A DNA stretch of 64,000 nucleotides, from assembly GCA_020086605.1 (NCBI GenBank), contig JACBWW010000002.1, positions 26,687,305 through 26,751,304 on the forward strand, in the 5' to 3' direction. The notes beneath the pieces were generated by a model that saw only the letters and a list, made by a program, of their open reading frames with translations, ran no database searches and was not told the origin of the DNA. Position 1 is the stretch's first letter. Each line of letters opens with the position of its first letter. This stretch comes from Lanius collurio (lineage: Eukaryota; Chordata; Aves; Passeriformes; Laniidae). Below are positions 55,366 through 64,000 of the stretch, piece by piece. The position numbers and the translations under genes are program-made.

Positions 55366-58300
55366 CAATGATTTTCCTATCTTTTCTGTGCTGCTTTAGG
55401 TGTGTCCATACTGGCATAGAAAAAGTGGGACAAGGCAGTCACAAAAGCCATGCTGTGCTTTCTTGCACATGCCAGAATGGACATCATCAGACAAGGATTA
55501 GGATACAACATAGTCAAGCCACCCCAGAGGCTAAAAGCTACAGAACAGTTGGACAAAAAGGTACAAGCAGGACTGTGGGTTGTACAGAATTTTTTAGCAA
55601 TCCTCAGATACCTTTTACCATCATTCATCTGTCAGAAATTGCTTTTTTTTCAAATTGCTCCAGCCTCCCAGCAGTCCTGTTCCTAGTACTGAGATACACG
55701 GAAATGATGGAGACAGGGTACTGCGCCCATATCCAACAAAGTATGACAGACGGGCAAAAGAGTCTGCCCAAGTGAATGTTACTTTGTGAGCAGAAATTTC
55801 CACTTGACCTGAGAATCATATTGTTTTCATGCCTATACATCCATATATATTTTCATTCTCCCATGCCAGAATCAGCAGATGGGTATTTCCCAGTCTCCTT
55901 GAGGACCCCACATCATGCACCTCTGACATGCACCCATAGGATTGCTCTCCACAGCAGGCAGAGCAGCAGCAGCCATTTCCACTCAAGAAATATAGCACAG
56001 TGCAGAGTGATTAATGAATGTACTACTACAGAGTAGTACATTCTCAAGTAGTCCTTTGCAAGTTCAGTCCCTCAGCTCCCATCTCCCAATAGCATGTATG
56101 TTGGCCCAGTCAGTCACAGTCTCTCTATCTTGACTGATTAATTTTCACTGTGCAGTAGTTCAACAGGAGTCCACAACTTGGCACTTTTGTTCTGTCTTGG
56201 GAGACACAGGTTTGATCTCTCCATCTGCAGAAGGAATTAAAGTTGGGAATAAGATCTCACTATAAGGTTTTTCCATAAGCATAAGAAAGGGACATCATCC
56301 CTTTGTTGAAACAAAGAGAGAGGAGTGGTCCTTGCTGCTTTTTTGTTTTGTGGGGTGGGGAAGAGCCAAAAAGCAGATGCATCAATGTCTGACCTCAGGG
56401 CATTGAGACACTGAAATCCCCTGGGGATCTACCTGAGGAACCTGAGACTGTATTTTAAGGAAAGCAATGTAAAGAACAAAACAAAAAGTCCAGTATGTTC
56501 TTCATATCCTGTAACCATTGGCAGTACCTAGATGTTGATGGCTTTCATTCTCAGGACTATTGACTTGAGAGTGGAAGTGATGAAATTACATCCAACTAGA
56601 GAGACTTCACTGTCCCTCAGGATTTTCCACATCATTCAACATCTCTCTCCTGTAATGCTGCAAAAATATAATGGGCTTTTTCTTTTTCATCGGCACAGAG
56701 AAATGAGTTGTCACAATACAAATAGTAATCTGACATTTGCAGGCCAGGATCATGCCATGTTTTGCTGAGGGGCATTTTGATAGTTTTTTCACATACTGCT
56801 CTTGGCCAGTCCTGGTAGTTAAACAGATGGAACAAAATGATTACTTACTGACTAAACCAGTGCCGGCCCCTCTGCAACCCGACTGTGTTCGCATGGCACA
56901 AAAACGAGCACAACATTAATTCCCTCCTGTTCCCCTCAACAGAGACTTGGAGCATTTTCCAGGATACAGGGGAGAGCACTTAAGAGGTCAAACTCATCTC
57001 CAATACACTGGTGTCTGTGCCACAGCAGCAGCTGATTCTAAGGAGAGTATTCATCTGAGAACAGAATGTGGCACTGCTTTTTTCTTCTATTTAATTTCAG
57101 GTAACAATTATATTCCACAGAAGGAAAAAATAAGGGGTTTTTTGCTGTAACAATCTCCAACATCCAGCTATGCTCTCCAAAGGTAAATATAGGTCCAAAC
57201 TTCCTCCCCAGCTTCAAATTAGTTCCTAAATAGAACATTAATTTTATTACACTCTTATGCAAAAATTAGAAAAAGATGGCCCCAAAGACATCAAACACAT
57301 ATCCCCCATAACATGTTTCACTCATATTTAAGGGGCCAAAAACACAAATCAATTTTACTGAATATATGGTCAATTATTCACAGCATCAGAATTAACATAA
57401 TTAACATTATAATGATTTCTTCAAAAGGGTACCAGTATAATAATTACAAAGGACATTCTAAATGGGAAATAAAGCCAACTACAAATTTCAGATGTTATTT
57501 TATGCAAATACTATAGCTGTAGTGTTCTGAGAATTCCATTGTAAGCTGAATTGTCCACTTCTGATACTATGAATTGCATACCCATTTATTTCTAATAACC
57601 TATTATTTATGTGCAATTTCTTTTGTCCTTCTAAATGTTAAGAACCCATTTAGCAAAACCACCTACATGAAAACTTACCAATTATCCTTACAAAATGTCG
57701 CATTGCTTTGGATTAGCTACACACAATTAAATGCCAACCATTGTGTTCATATATGTTAGCAAAAGTCTGTGAACCCCAGAAATATAACTATGCGTCTAAT
57801 TCTAAACAACTATTTCTAAAATAAGGTGATTTATATATAATCACCCCAGAACACAATCAAATTGCACTCAGTTTTGCCATTATAAATATTAGTGAGTGCA
57901 AGTATCAATATTTAATGTGCAAAAAACAAGCACCATTTTCTGGACTATCCCCAAACAAACTCATTCACTGCTTCACTCTTCCAGTGCTCCAATATTGCAG
58001 CACTCCCACGTGCACCCATGAGCTGTGCACTTACCCACCCTGTTCACCTCGGGATACACTGACATTTCAGAAATTGGCTTAGAGTTGGTAAATTGGATTA
58101 CCCACACCTATTGCATCCATGCTATGGGACTCTGATTTCCTCTGGGTCACACTGCTGAGCATCAGTGTCGCTCAGAGGAGTTGGCCCTTGCTGATATGAG
58201 TCCTCAGAACTGCAGTAATCATGACTCCCAGAATGGAGCTGACTCCTGCCTGGCTAGCTTGTTCATAGTCTATGTGCAAAACACCCAGCAAACATTCAAT

Positions 58301-61300
58301 GTGTTTCTCTTCAAACTCCTTTTGTCTCTTTAAGCTCACCATAAAACCGCTGTAGCACCTCAGTAGCTCTTTTGCCCGAGACACTGTGCCTCACAGTGCC
58401 TCAGGGGACAGCCGGGCAGCTTTGGGGTGCAGGGGGACCTGCCAGGGGAGATATGCTGCCACAGGTGGGCTACAAAGGCAGCAAGCAGGATTCAGTCCTG
58501 GAAGCCTCCACATCTTCTGAAAGACTGCAGCATAGCTGTACCTGAGCTATGGATTGTCACTTCCTCTGATCCTCAATGACTTTGATTTAAAGCTGGGCTT
58601 TGAGCAGTTTTCCTTCTGAAGAAAACTCAGGCTGCTTCTATTATCCTGGAGGGTCTGCCATGCCAGCAGACTGCTTTATAATTAAAGCAGTTAATAATGA
58701 TATTTATTCTACTCATTACAGTTATCTTTCTATCTTAATGCATTTTTCTTCTCTTTCAGTGCCATTGGGCTTCCAGCAAACAGTTCATTTGTGGACAAAG
58801 CACTTGCATGGCCCCAAATCATAAACCACTCAAAACATAGACAGTGAAAAATGCAACACAAGACAGACCTGGAGGGTCTGTCCTCTGCTGTCCAGAAACT
58901 GTGAAATCATCCATGTATAAAATACACTGTCTGTCTGTTGTGCTTCAAATTGCTGAGTTAAAATGGCAACAGTCAGGGCACAGGGGCTGGAGAGGCATAA
59001 AATGGCCTGCAAAAGCAATTAAGTGCTACAGAGACATTTGGATTTGCTAAGAACAGAAGATTGTTTACGGCCCTGTTTACTCCTGACCATGAATACTGTG
59101 CTATGTGTACAACAAGAACCTGAGCAAACCCCAGTGCTCCGACACATTTGTTGCTCTGCTGAGACTCCACAGAGCACAGACACTTCCCACTGGCACCATT
59201 GCACAGGTGACTTTCCTGAGGCTTTCTGCTCCAAATTATGATCTCCAGCCATACTGGGAACACACTCATCAAACACATATAGCCTTCAGAGCTGATGTCT
59301 CTTCTGTAACCTCTTCTTTTTATGTGGTCCTGTTCCCCCACGTGACCCCAGGCCATTTGTTTTCTCTCTCTGGTAAGAACACAGTCCTGCGTTACCACTA
59401 GAAAAATCCTTAGGAGTTTGGGATCCAGACAGAATGGGGAACCTACTGTGCTTTTCACCACTATGCAACCATTGCTCACCCCAGGCAGGCTGGCACCCTC
59501 GGCCACCGGGAGGGGAACAGACTCCCAGCTGTGTTTGCCCCAGCTCCAAGGGTTAAGCAACATTTTTCAGAGATGGGAGAACAACTCCTCTCACCTTTAA
59601 AAGCCATCCATGTAGCACTGGATAGGACAAGACAGAAAGCTCCTGCAGCAGGAAAGCCCCAAGGCAGTGGGCTGTGGCAGCCATGGAGTTTTCCTGCTGC
59701 TCCCAAGGTGAGGGGAGAGGGAGTTTCCCAGTGCAGAGTCCTCTCAACATGGTGAGGGCCCTGGGTTCACACCTGACATGACACTGCCAGGCACACCCAC
59801 TCAATTTTGGAGGGATGGAGGAAGCCCAGCCTCCACGAGGTCTCACCACATCTACAAAGGTTCTTCCCATAGCTGTCTGTGAGAAATAAATGAGAAAGAC
59901 AGAAGATTATAAGTGTTCTATTTCTGGTTGTTTGTTGGGTCTGGTTTTTTGGGTTTTTTTTACATTTATCGGGATGTATGTCTAATGCCTAAGATTAGTA
60001 TTTCAGTTTTTCCCTGAATATAAATACATTGCCTATGGATATATCAGAAGTACACTATAATGCAATTCTGAGTTATTTACCTGCTGGGGCAATGTTAATG
60101 AGTGTTCTATCAATGAAAACGGCTTCACGGGCTTGTAAAATATAAAACAGCAGGGAACTCACTGGAGACCCCACAAGCACATGTCAATAAACTTAAATTA
60201 TTCACAAATACACAAGCCTCCCAAGATACCAGCTTCCCAACCCCCTTTCATTTCCTGAGTGCATCACATTTTGAGCAAAGTAAAAGACTAATTTTCTGTC
60301 TTCCCCAAGCCTCTAAGGTTTTTGCAGAAGCCAAATAATCATATGAAAAACATTTTGTTCAGATGCAAACTGAATATTTTATTGGCTAATACGTCCTAGT
60401 ATCCAACTGACATGCATTGCAAAGTGCAATAGCAATACAGGACAATAGCACCTAAGACCATAAACACCTGAACATAAATGAGTGCTCTAGCAATGCACTC
60501 AGACACAGCACTGATACAGTGTGTTCTCGTTCAGAATATTGCTGTTCTTTGTTTCTCTCCTCTGCATCAATCCTGACAATATCAACATCTGTAACAATCA
60601 CTGACCACTCTCATTTTACACTTCCAGTGTACACTGCCAAGCCCTGCAGTGTGTTATAAGTAAACCAGAAGATGCTAATCCCCACCAAAGGTCCTTCAGC
60701 CAGAATTCAGATCAATGTTTGGTCTGTAATAAAAAAAAATCCCACATTAGAATACAAGTCCAAGCCTCTGTTCTCATTAAAAGATTGTGATTGTTGTATT
60801 TTATGTCCCTTTTCATTATAAATCCAATTGGCATCCATTATAACAGTCAGCCTATGCCCAGAAAAAATTATTTGATGTTCCTGTAGATGTCATATGTGCC
60901 CTGTGCTTTTACAGAACTTCTATTGTAATTCAACATTAATTATCTTTCCAATTAATGTACTGCATAATGCTGCTATACAAATATGCTCACATTTTGCAAA
61001 TAAGAAAATTGAGCTCAGCTCTGTCTGCTTTGATCCCATTTTACTTTTATTATAATTCAGTACCAGAATTCTTTTCCTTCTTGGTTGGGTTATTGACACC
61101 CTGAACACACACAAGGGAGCTATCTTCTCCATAGAAAAGATACAGTTATTCTTTTATTTTCCAAGAGAAGACCTCCAATTTCTTTTTCAATATCATTTAG
61201 ATATACTTTCCTGCCTTATGATTGTTACTGAATAGCTCATAAGGAAAACTGAGGTGACAGAAGTACTAATAGAACAGCATTTACCAGTTACCATAAATGT

Positions 61301-61343
61301 AGACATCACAAATACCTACAACTGCTGGAAAACAGTAAGTGTG
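55366..61343. other. Unique non-coding DNA, no gene seen
   Basis: No gene or transposon I can support. The 196-codon minus frame at 58973-59563 overlaps several frames on both strands in a slightly GC-richer segment and shows no domain, signal or repeat pattern, so I treat it as chance. The minus frame at 58172-58384 (70 codons) reads more protein-like but matches nothing I know. Confidence 0.5.
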
Positions 61344-61349
61344 AAGTAA
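61344..61349. repeat. 5' target-site duplication (aagtaa)
   Basis: The 6 bases directly before the 5' LTR TG are identical to the 6 directly after the 3' LTR CA (63612-63617). Six bases is the usual duplication size for betaretrovirus-like (ERVK) integration. Confidence 0.9.
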
Positions 61350-61640
61350 TGTGGAGGTGCCTTTTCCTGAACTGCCTGGGGGAGGGACCCTGCAGGGTAG
61401 GGGTCTGCCTTTGTCCCTGCTCCCATGTCACATGTGCCCCATACTTGTTCCAGACGGGTTGGTTTGGGTGTGCCTGGGGCCCAGGGATGAGAGAGGGTCC
61501 CATGACTGGAGTCTGCCTGGGAACTCCAGCCATGTGGCTGGAGGAATAAAAACATCTCTGAACATCTAAAAAAATATCGCTTCATCTTTCCTTCCAGGTT
61601 CATCATTGTCTTATACTTGTAAGGATTCCCCATTACAACA
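61350..61640 (+). repeat. 5' LTR (291 bp)
   Basis: Starts TGTGGAGGTGCC and ends CCCCATTACAACA. It shares its whole length with the 3' LTR, apart from a 6-base insertion near 61398, a 3-base gap near 61620 and scattered substitutions. A polyadenylation signal AATAAA lies at 61545-61550, about 90 bases before the end. No clear TATA box; the AATAAA region is the only AT-rich promoter-like spot. Confidence 0.93.
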
Positions 61641-61642
61641 AA

Positions 61643-61660
61643 TGGTGGAGAAATGATGGC
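61643..61660 (+). other. Putative primer-binding site
   Basis: Two bases after the LTR a TGG-starting 18-mer sits where retroviral primer-binding sites lie (TGG is complementary to the CCA end of tRNA). I cannot match it confidently to a tRNA; a decayed initiator-Met-type site is one weak possibility. Confidence 0.3.
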
Positions 61661-61749
61661 AAACGATCCCTGGAGAAGATAATTCAGTGATTCGTGAGTA
61701 ACTCTCGATATCTCTTCTTGCTTTTGTTTTGCTGTCCCATCTCTGAACG

Positions 61750-62289
61750 ATGGAGGACTCATGGAAGGACTCATGGCTGTCTGAACCACAAAGAGACATT
61801 TACCTTAAACTTAAGAAGGTTCTGGAACAGCAATATGTAGATTTCAGCTTAATTCAAGCTCAGAAAGAGCTAAGACACTTTTTGGCATGGCTGTTTAAAA
61901 ACTTCTTCTATGTTTCTTGGGATTTGATTCTTAGCAAGGACTTTTGGGAGAATGTTTGGACACAGTTAATTTCTGAATTAAAAAACGTGCCAATGCAGGA
62001 CTATTTCCGTGAATATTACCTGATTTCAGAGACTGTTGAGCAATATCGGCTGTGTCCCACTACTGTATCAGCAGCGAACACGTGGTTGAGCAGCGCACGC
62101 GTTGCAGGGGGCTCCTCCGCCATCCCAGAGACCACGCGGCCCCGGACACGGGCGCCCAGTGCATTGCGGGCGGCGGCGAGGGAACTCCCATGTGTGGGAG
62201 AGCCAGTGAGGCCAGGCACGGCGGGAGACGGGGACGTCGGCGAGAGCGGAGGCAGCGGGAGTGGAGCCAGGAGCAGTGCAGCAGCGTGA
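61750..62289 (+). CDS. Gag matrix-like ORF fused to GC-rich extension
   Basis: A 179-codon open frame whose ATG has a good context (A at -3, G at +4). Residues about 12-95 resemble the betaretroviral matrix (MA) domain: a first helix around RDIYLKLKKVLEQQ, a second around ELRHFLAWLFKNFFYVSW in place of the usual 'F..FV..V.PWF', then FWENVWTQLISELKN at the position of the 'W..vg..L' helix. MA normally directs Gag to membranes. No N-terminal Met-Gly myristoylation signal is present (it starts Met-Glu-Asp). From about residue 105 the frame enters GC-rich DNA, giving an Ala/Gly/Arg/Ser-rich tail unlike Gag, and stops at 62287. It lies about 90 bp before the best candidate start of the captured Y-box frame and is in the same frame. 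The MA assignment is by pattern, not by search. Confidence 0.6.
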   Translation: MEDSWKDSWLSEPQRDIYLKLKKVLEQQYVDFSLIQAQKELRHFLAWLFKNFFYVSWDLILSKDFWENVWTQLISELKNVPMQDYFREYYLISETVEQYRLCPTTVSAANTWLSSARVAGGSSAIPETTRPRTRAPSALRAAARELPCVGEPVRPGTAGDGDVGESGGSGSGARSSAAA

Positions 62290-62640
62290 GCCCAGCGGTG
62301 TTAGCCCTGAGACACGCGAGCGGCGCGGCGGCGCCGGTGAGGGGAAGCCGTGTGGGGCTGCTGGGGCAGCCCAGTTAACAGGATGGTGCAGTGCGGGGCT
62401 GCACCGAGCCCAGGCAGCCACGTGGGAGCCCGGCAGAGACAACAGCACACAGGCTGTGGCCAGAGGAGGCCAAGGAGCCAGCAGAGCAAAGCAGCGCGGC
62501 ACGGCCTGGCCCGGCCCACAGAGCCCTGAAGGCAGCCCCAGGAAGCCAGAACCACGCGGTGGGAGCTCTCAGACCCCTACAGTGGCAGCCCCAGCACGAG
62601 AGCGAGCAAAACCAAAAGTGAAAGCAAGAACAAAGTATCT
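62085..62640 (+). other. GC-rich captured segment
   Basis: About 550 bases of strikingly GC- and CpG-rich DNA inside an otherwise AT-rich window and element. It lies immediately upstream of the cold-shock domain. Vertebrate Y-box genes have a CpG-rich first exon encoding an Ala/Pro-rich N-terminal domain, so the simplest reading is that this is the 5' UTR and N-terminal coding part of the captured mRNA. All three frames have long open stretches because of composition, so open frames here are weak evidence of coding. Confidence 0.65.
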
Positions 62641-63158
62641 CGGAAAAATGAAAAGGTTATCGCAGCTAGGGTTTTTAGAACTGTAAAATGGTATAATGTA
62701 AAGAAAAATTATGGTTTCTTATTGAAAAATGATACTGGAGAAAGTATTTTTGTCAATAACTCTGCTATTGTAAAAAATAGCCCCAAAAGTAATGTTCCAA
62801 GCTTAGAAGAAGAGAAAGAGTAGAATTTAAAATTGTGCAAGGAAGGAAGGGCCCACAGGCTGCATGTGTTACAGGCCCTGGGGGTGCTCCTGTGAAAGGC
62901 AGTAGATATGCTGGACAATATCCCCATAATCCCTATCCTTTCCCCTATCCCACCTTCCCCTTTTATCCCATGCCCCTTTATTCCCCATATATGCCCAGCC
63001 CAAATTTCCCTTTCTGGTTCCCCTCACAAAACCAGGCTTTTTCATTTGCCATGAATCCCTTTGCAATGACGATGGGGGGACAAAAAGGAGGGAGGGAAGA
63101 AATTAACTGTCATTTTCTAAGATTCCAACAGGTACAAAAAGGAAAAACCCTCTCCTGA
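62383..63158 (+). pseudogene. Captured Y-box / cold-shock domain protein, degenerate
   Basis: The cold-shock domain spans 62653-62912. It starts with KVIAARVFRTVKWYNVKKNY, contains an RNP1-like NYGFL (62707-62721) and an RNP2-like IFVNN (62746-62760), and after a break continues [11 protein letters not shown]...[15 protein letters not shown], the hallmark C-terminal side of vertebrate YBX1/2/3 domains. Y-box proteins bind single-stranded RNA/DNA and package or regulate mRNA. The Trp and both Phe of the binding surface are kept; the RNP2 His of YBX proteins is Asn here. The frame from the ATG at 62383 (A at -3, G at +4) has a TGA at 62527-62529, and a 1-base loss near 62815-62821 shifts the second half of the domain to another frame, so this copy cannot make a full protein. 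The usual basic/acidic C-terminal domain is replaced by a Pro/Phe/Tyr-rich tail ending at 63156-63158. There are no introns, although host Y-box genes split this domain over several exons. Start choice is uncertain; which YBX paralogue was the source cannot be told by eye. Confidence 0.8.
62913..63158 (+). other. Pro/Phe/Tyr-rich tail after the cold-shock domain
   Basis: About 80 codons, in frame with the second half of the domain, start with a run of Pro-aromatic-Pro repeats ([14 protein letters not shown] and further). They are encoded by a strongly pyrimidine-rich plus strand (about 62925-63020). Basic/acidic islands typical of Y-box C-termini are absent. It may be divergent host sequence, element-derived sequence, or a novel extension. 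Confidence 0.6.
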
Positions 63159-63309
63159 CTCAGTCTCCATCTGAAGCATGCTCAAGTCCTGTCTCCCTTC
63201 TGATGCTCCAAAGAAAACCTGTTTGGACATTTGGGGACTCAAGACAGCGGCTTCCTTTCCTTTGAAAATGTTTTGTTGTTTTTCCAACTGTTTCCAATGT
63301 TCTTTATTT

Positions 63310-63321
63310 AAAAAGAAAGGG
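63310..63321 (+). other. Polypurine tract
   Basis: A 12-base purine run (aaaaagaaaggg) ends 5 bases before the 3' LTR, the expected plus-strand primer site. A similar AAAGGG...AAT spacing before TG is seen in betaretroviruses. Confidence 0.75.
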
Positions 63322-63326
63322 TGAAT

Positions 63327-63611
63327 TGTGGAGGTGCCTTCCCCTGAAATCTCAGGGGGAGGGACCCTGCAAGGTCTGCCTTTGTCCCTGCTCCCATGTC
63401 ACCTGTGCCCCATACCTGTTCCTCATTGGTTTGTTTGGGTGTCGGGCCTGGGAAGAGAGACAAGGGTCTCATGACTGGAGTCTGCCTGGGAACTGCAGCC
63501 ATGCGGCTGGAGGAATAAATCATCTCTGAACATCTAAAGAAATATCACTTCATCTTTCCTTCCAAGTTCATCGCTGTCTTATACATGTTGTAAGAATTCC
63601 CCATTACAACA
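63327..63611 (+). repeat. 3' LTR (285 bp)
   Basis: Same TGTGGAGG start and TTACAACA end as the 5' LTR, with AATAAA at 63514-63519. Roughly 30 substitutions separate the two LTRs by eye. Confidence 0.93.
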
Positions 63612-63617
63612 AAGTAA
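63612..63617. repeat. 3' target-site duplication (aagtaa)
   Basis: Exact copy of 61344-61349, directly after the 3' LTR CA. Confidence 0.9.
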
Positions 63618-64000
63618 TACAGAAAAAAAGTGATACTAAAACTGTGGTGAGAGAATTAGCTTATTTAGAAGCTAAATGATCCAACATATTCCTTAAAGGT
63701 TGTGTGTCAAAAATACCATTCAAAGTTTTACTGCAGAGTACCATAATAAAAAACATAAAAGCTAAAATTTATAGAGAGTATAACATATAGAAATGCAAAA
63801 TACATATAACAAAATTGCTTCCTATATTTATGATGGAAAGAATATATGGTGAGTTTCCACAATGAGGAACTTAATTTTTCTTTTTGTTTTGTTTAGCTGC
63901 TGTCAATAGCTGCAATCTTTGTGGGCTACTGGATTTGACCTCCAATGCCACCATCTCAAAGCACCTCACAGTTCTTTTTCATTCTGAATGTGTTGCCTAC
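63618..64000. other. Unique non-coding DNA, no gene seen
   Basis: AT-rich sequence flanking the provirus; nothing recognised. Confidence 0.6.

Larger units (their letters stand above)
61350..63611 (+). mobile_element. Non-autonomous ERVK-like provirus carrying a captured Y-box gene
   Basis: A complete LTR-internal-LTR element of 2262 bp. The LTRs begin TGTGGAGG and end TTACAACA, and an exact 6-bp target duplication flanks them, so this is one integration and not two nearby solo LTRs. The internal part holds, in order: a leader with a possible primer-binding site, a Gag matrix-like ORF, a very GC-rich block, a cold-shock (Y-box) domain, a Pro/aromatic-rich tail, and a polypurine tract. No capsid, nucleocapsid zinc knuckle, protease, polymerase or envelope can be seen, so mobilisation would have needed proteins from a helper ERVK. 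The two LTRs differ at roughly 30 positions plus small indels by hand count, so it is not recent. The layout is like that of retroviruses that replaced replication genes with a host gene. Confidence 0.88.

Noticed and set aside
58172..58384. 70-codon minus frame with protein-like composition (charged KRQKEFEEKH stretch)
   Set aside because: No known domain and no splice or neighbouring exon support. Could be a decayed exon but cannot be supported.
58973..59563. 196-codon minus-strand open frame
   Set aside because: It lies in a GC-richer patch with long open frames in several phases on both strands. No family resemblance or conserved motif.
62068..62555. Overlapping minus-strand frames of 144 and 84 codons opposite the captured Y-box segment
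   Set aside because: Long frames on every phase are a by-product of the very high GC content; the recognisable homology is on the plus strand.
1..64000. CRISPR arrays, operons or other prokaryotic systems
   Set aside because: The sequence is vertebrate nuclear DNA; no regularly spaced repeats or dense coding was seen.

Overview
This is vertebrate, almost certainly avian and probably songbird, nuclear DNA. It is AT-rich, gene-poor non-coding sequence with scattered CR1 LINE fragments whose 3' tails are short A/T-rich 'attctatgat'-type repeats. It also has ERVL-type LTR remnants resembling ones I know from passerine genomes, a betaretrovirus-like (ERVK) insertion, microsatellites, and one 10-base N gap (40753-40762). 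I found no host protein-coding gene, tRNA or rRNA that I can support. The many short open frames look like chance or lie inside repeats. Whether the window is intergenic or intronic cannot be told from the sequence alone.

Layout: 1-29.9 kb is mostly unique non-coding DNA with an ERVL-like LTR piece on the minus strand (3.84-4.11 kb), a second LTR-like block (11.7-12.0 kb, uncertain) and a minus-strand CR1 3' end (23.08-23.3 kb). An old, heavily decayed minus-strand CR1/L3-like LINE covers about 29.95-31.9 kb. A further CR1 3' end (minus) lies at 43.98-44.3 kb. A longer plus-strand CR1 with reverse-transcriptase coding remnants, missing the catalytic palm segment, lies at 49.3-50.6 kb. Another plus-strand CR1 3' end lies at 54.87-55.36 kb.

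The outstanding feature is at 61350-63611: a complete short provirus-like element with two LTRs (291 and 285 bp, TG...CA ends) flanked by a perfect 6-bp target duplication (aagtaa). It has a polypurine tract and a Gag matrix-like reading frame, but no recognisable capsid, protease, polymerase or envelope. In their place it carries a very GC-rich block followed by a recognisable cold-shock domain of the vertebrate Y-box protein family (YBX), uninterrupted by introns and followed by a Pro/Phe/Tyr-rich tail. The reading is that a non-autonomous ERVK element transduced a processed host Y-box mRNA. This copy is broken: an in-frame stop precedes the domain and a 1-base frameshift lies within it. The Gag-like frame is still open for 179 codons.
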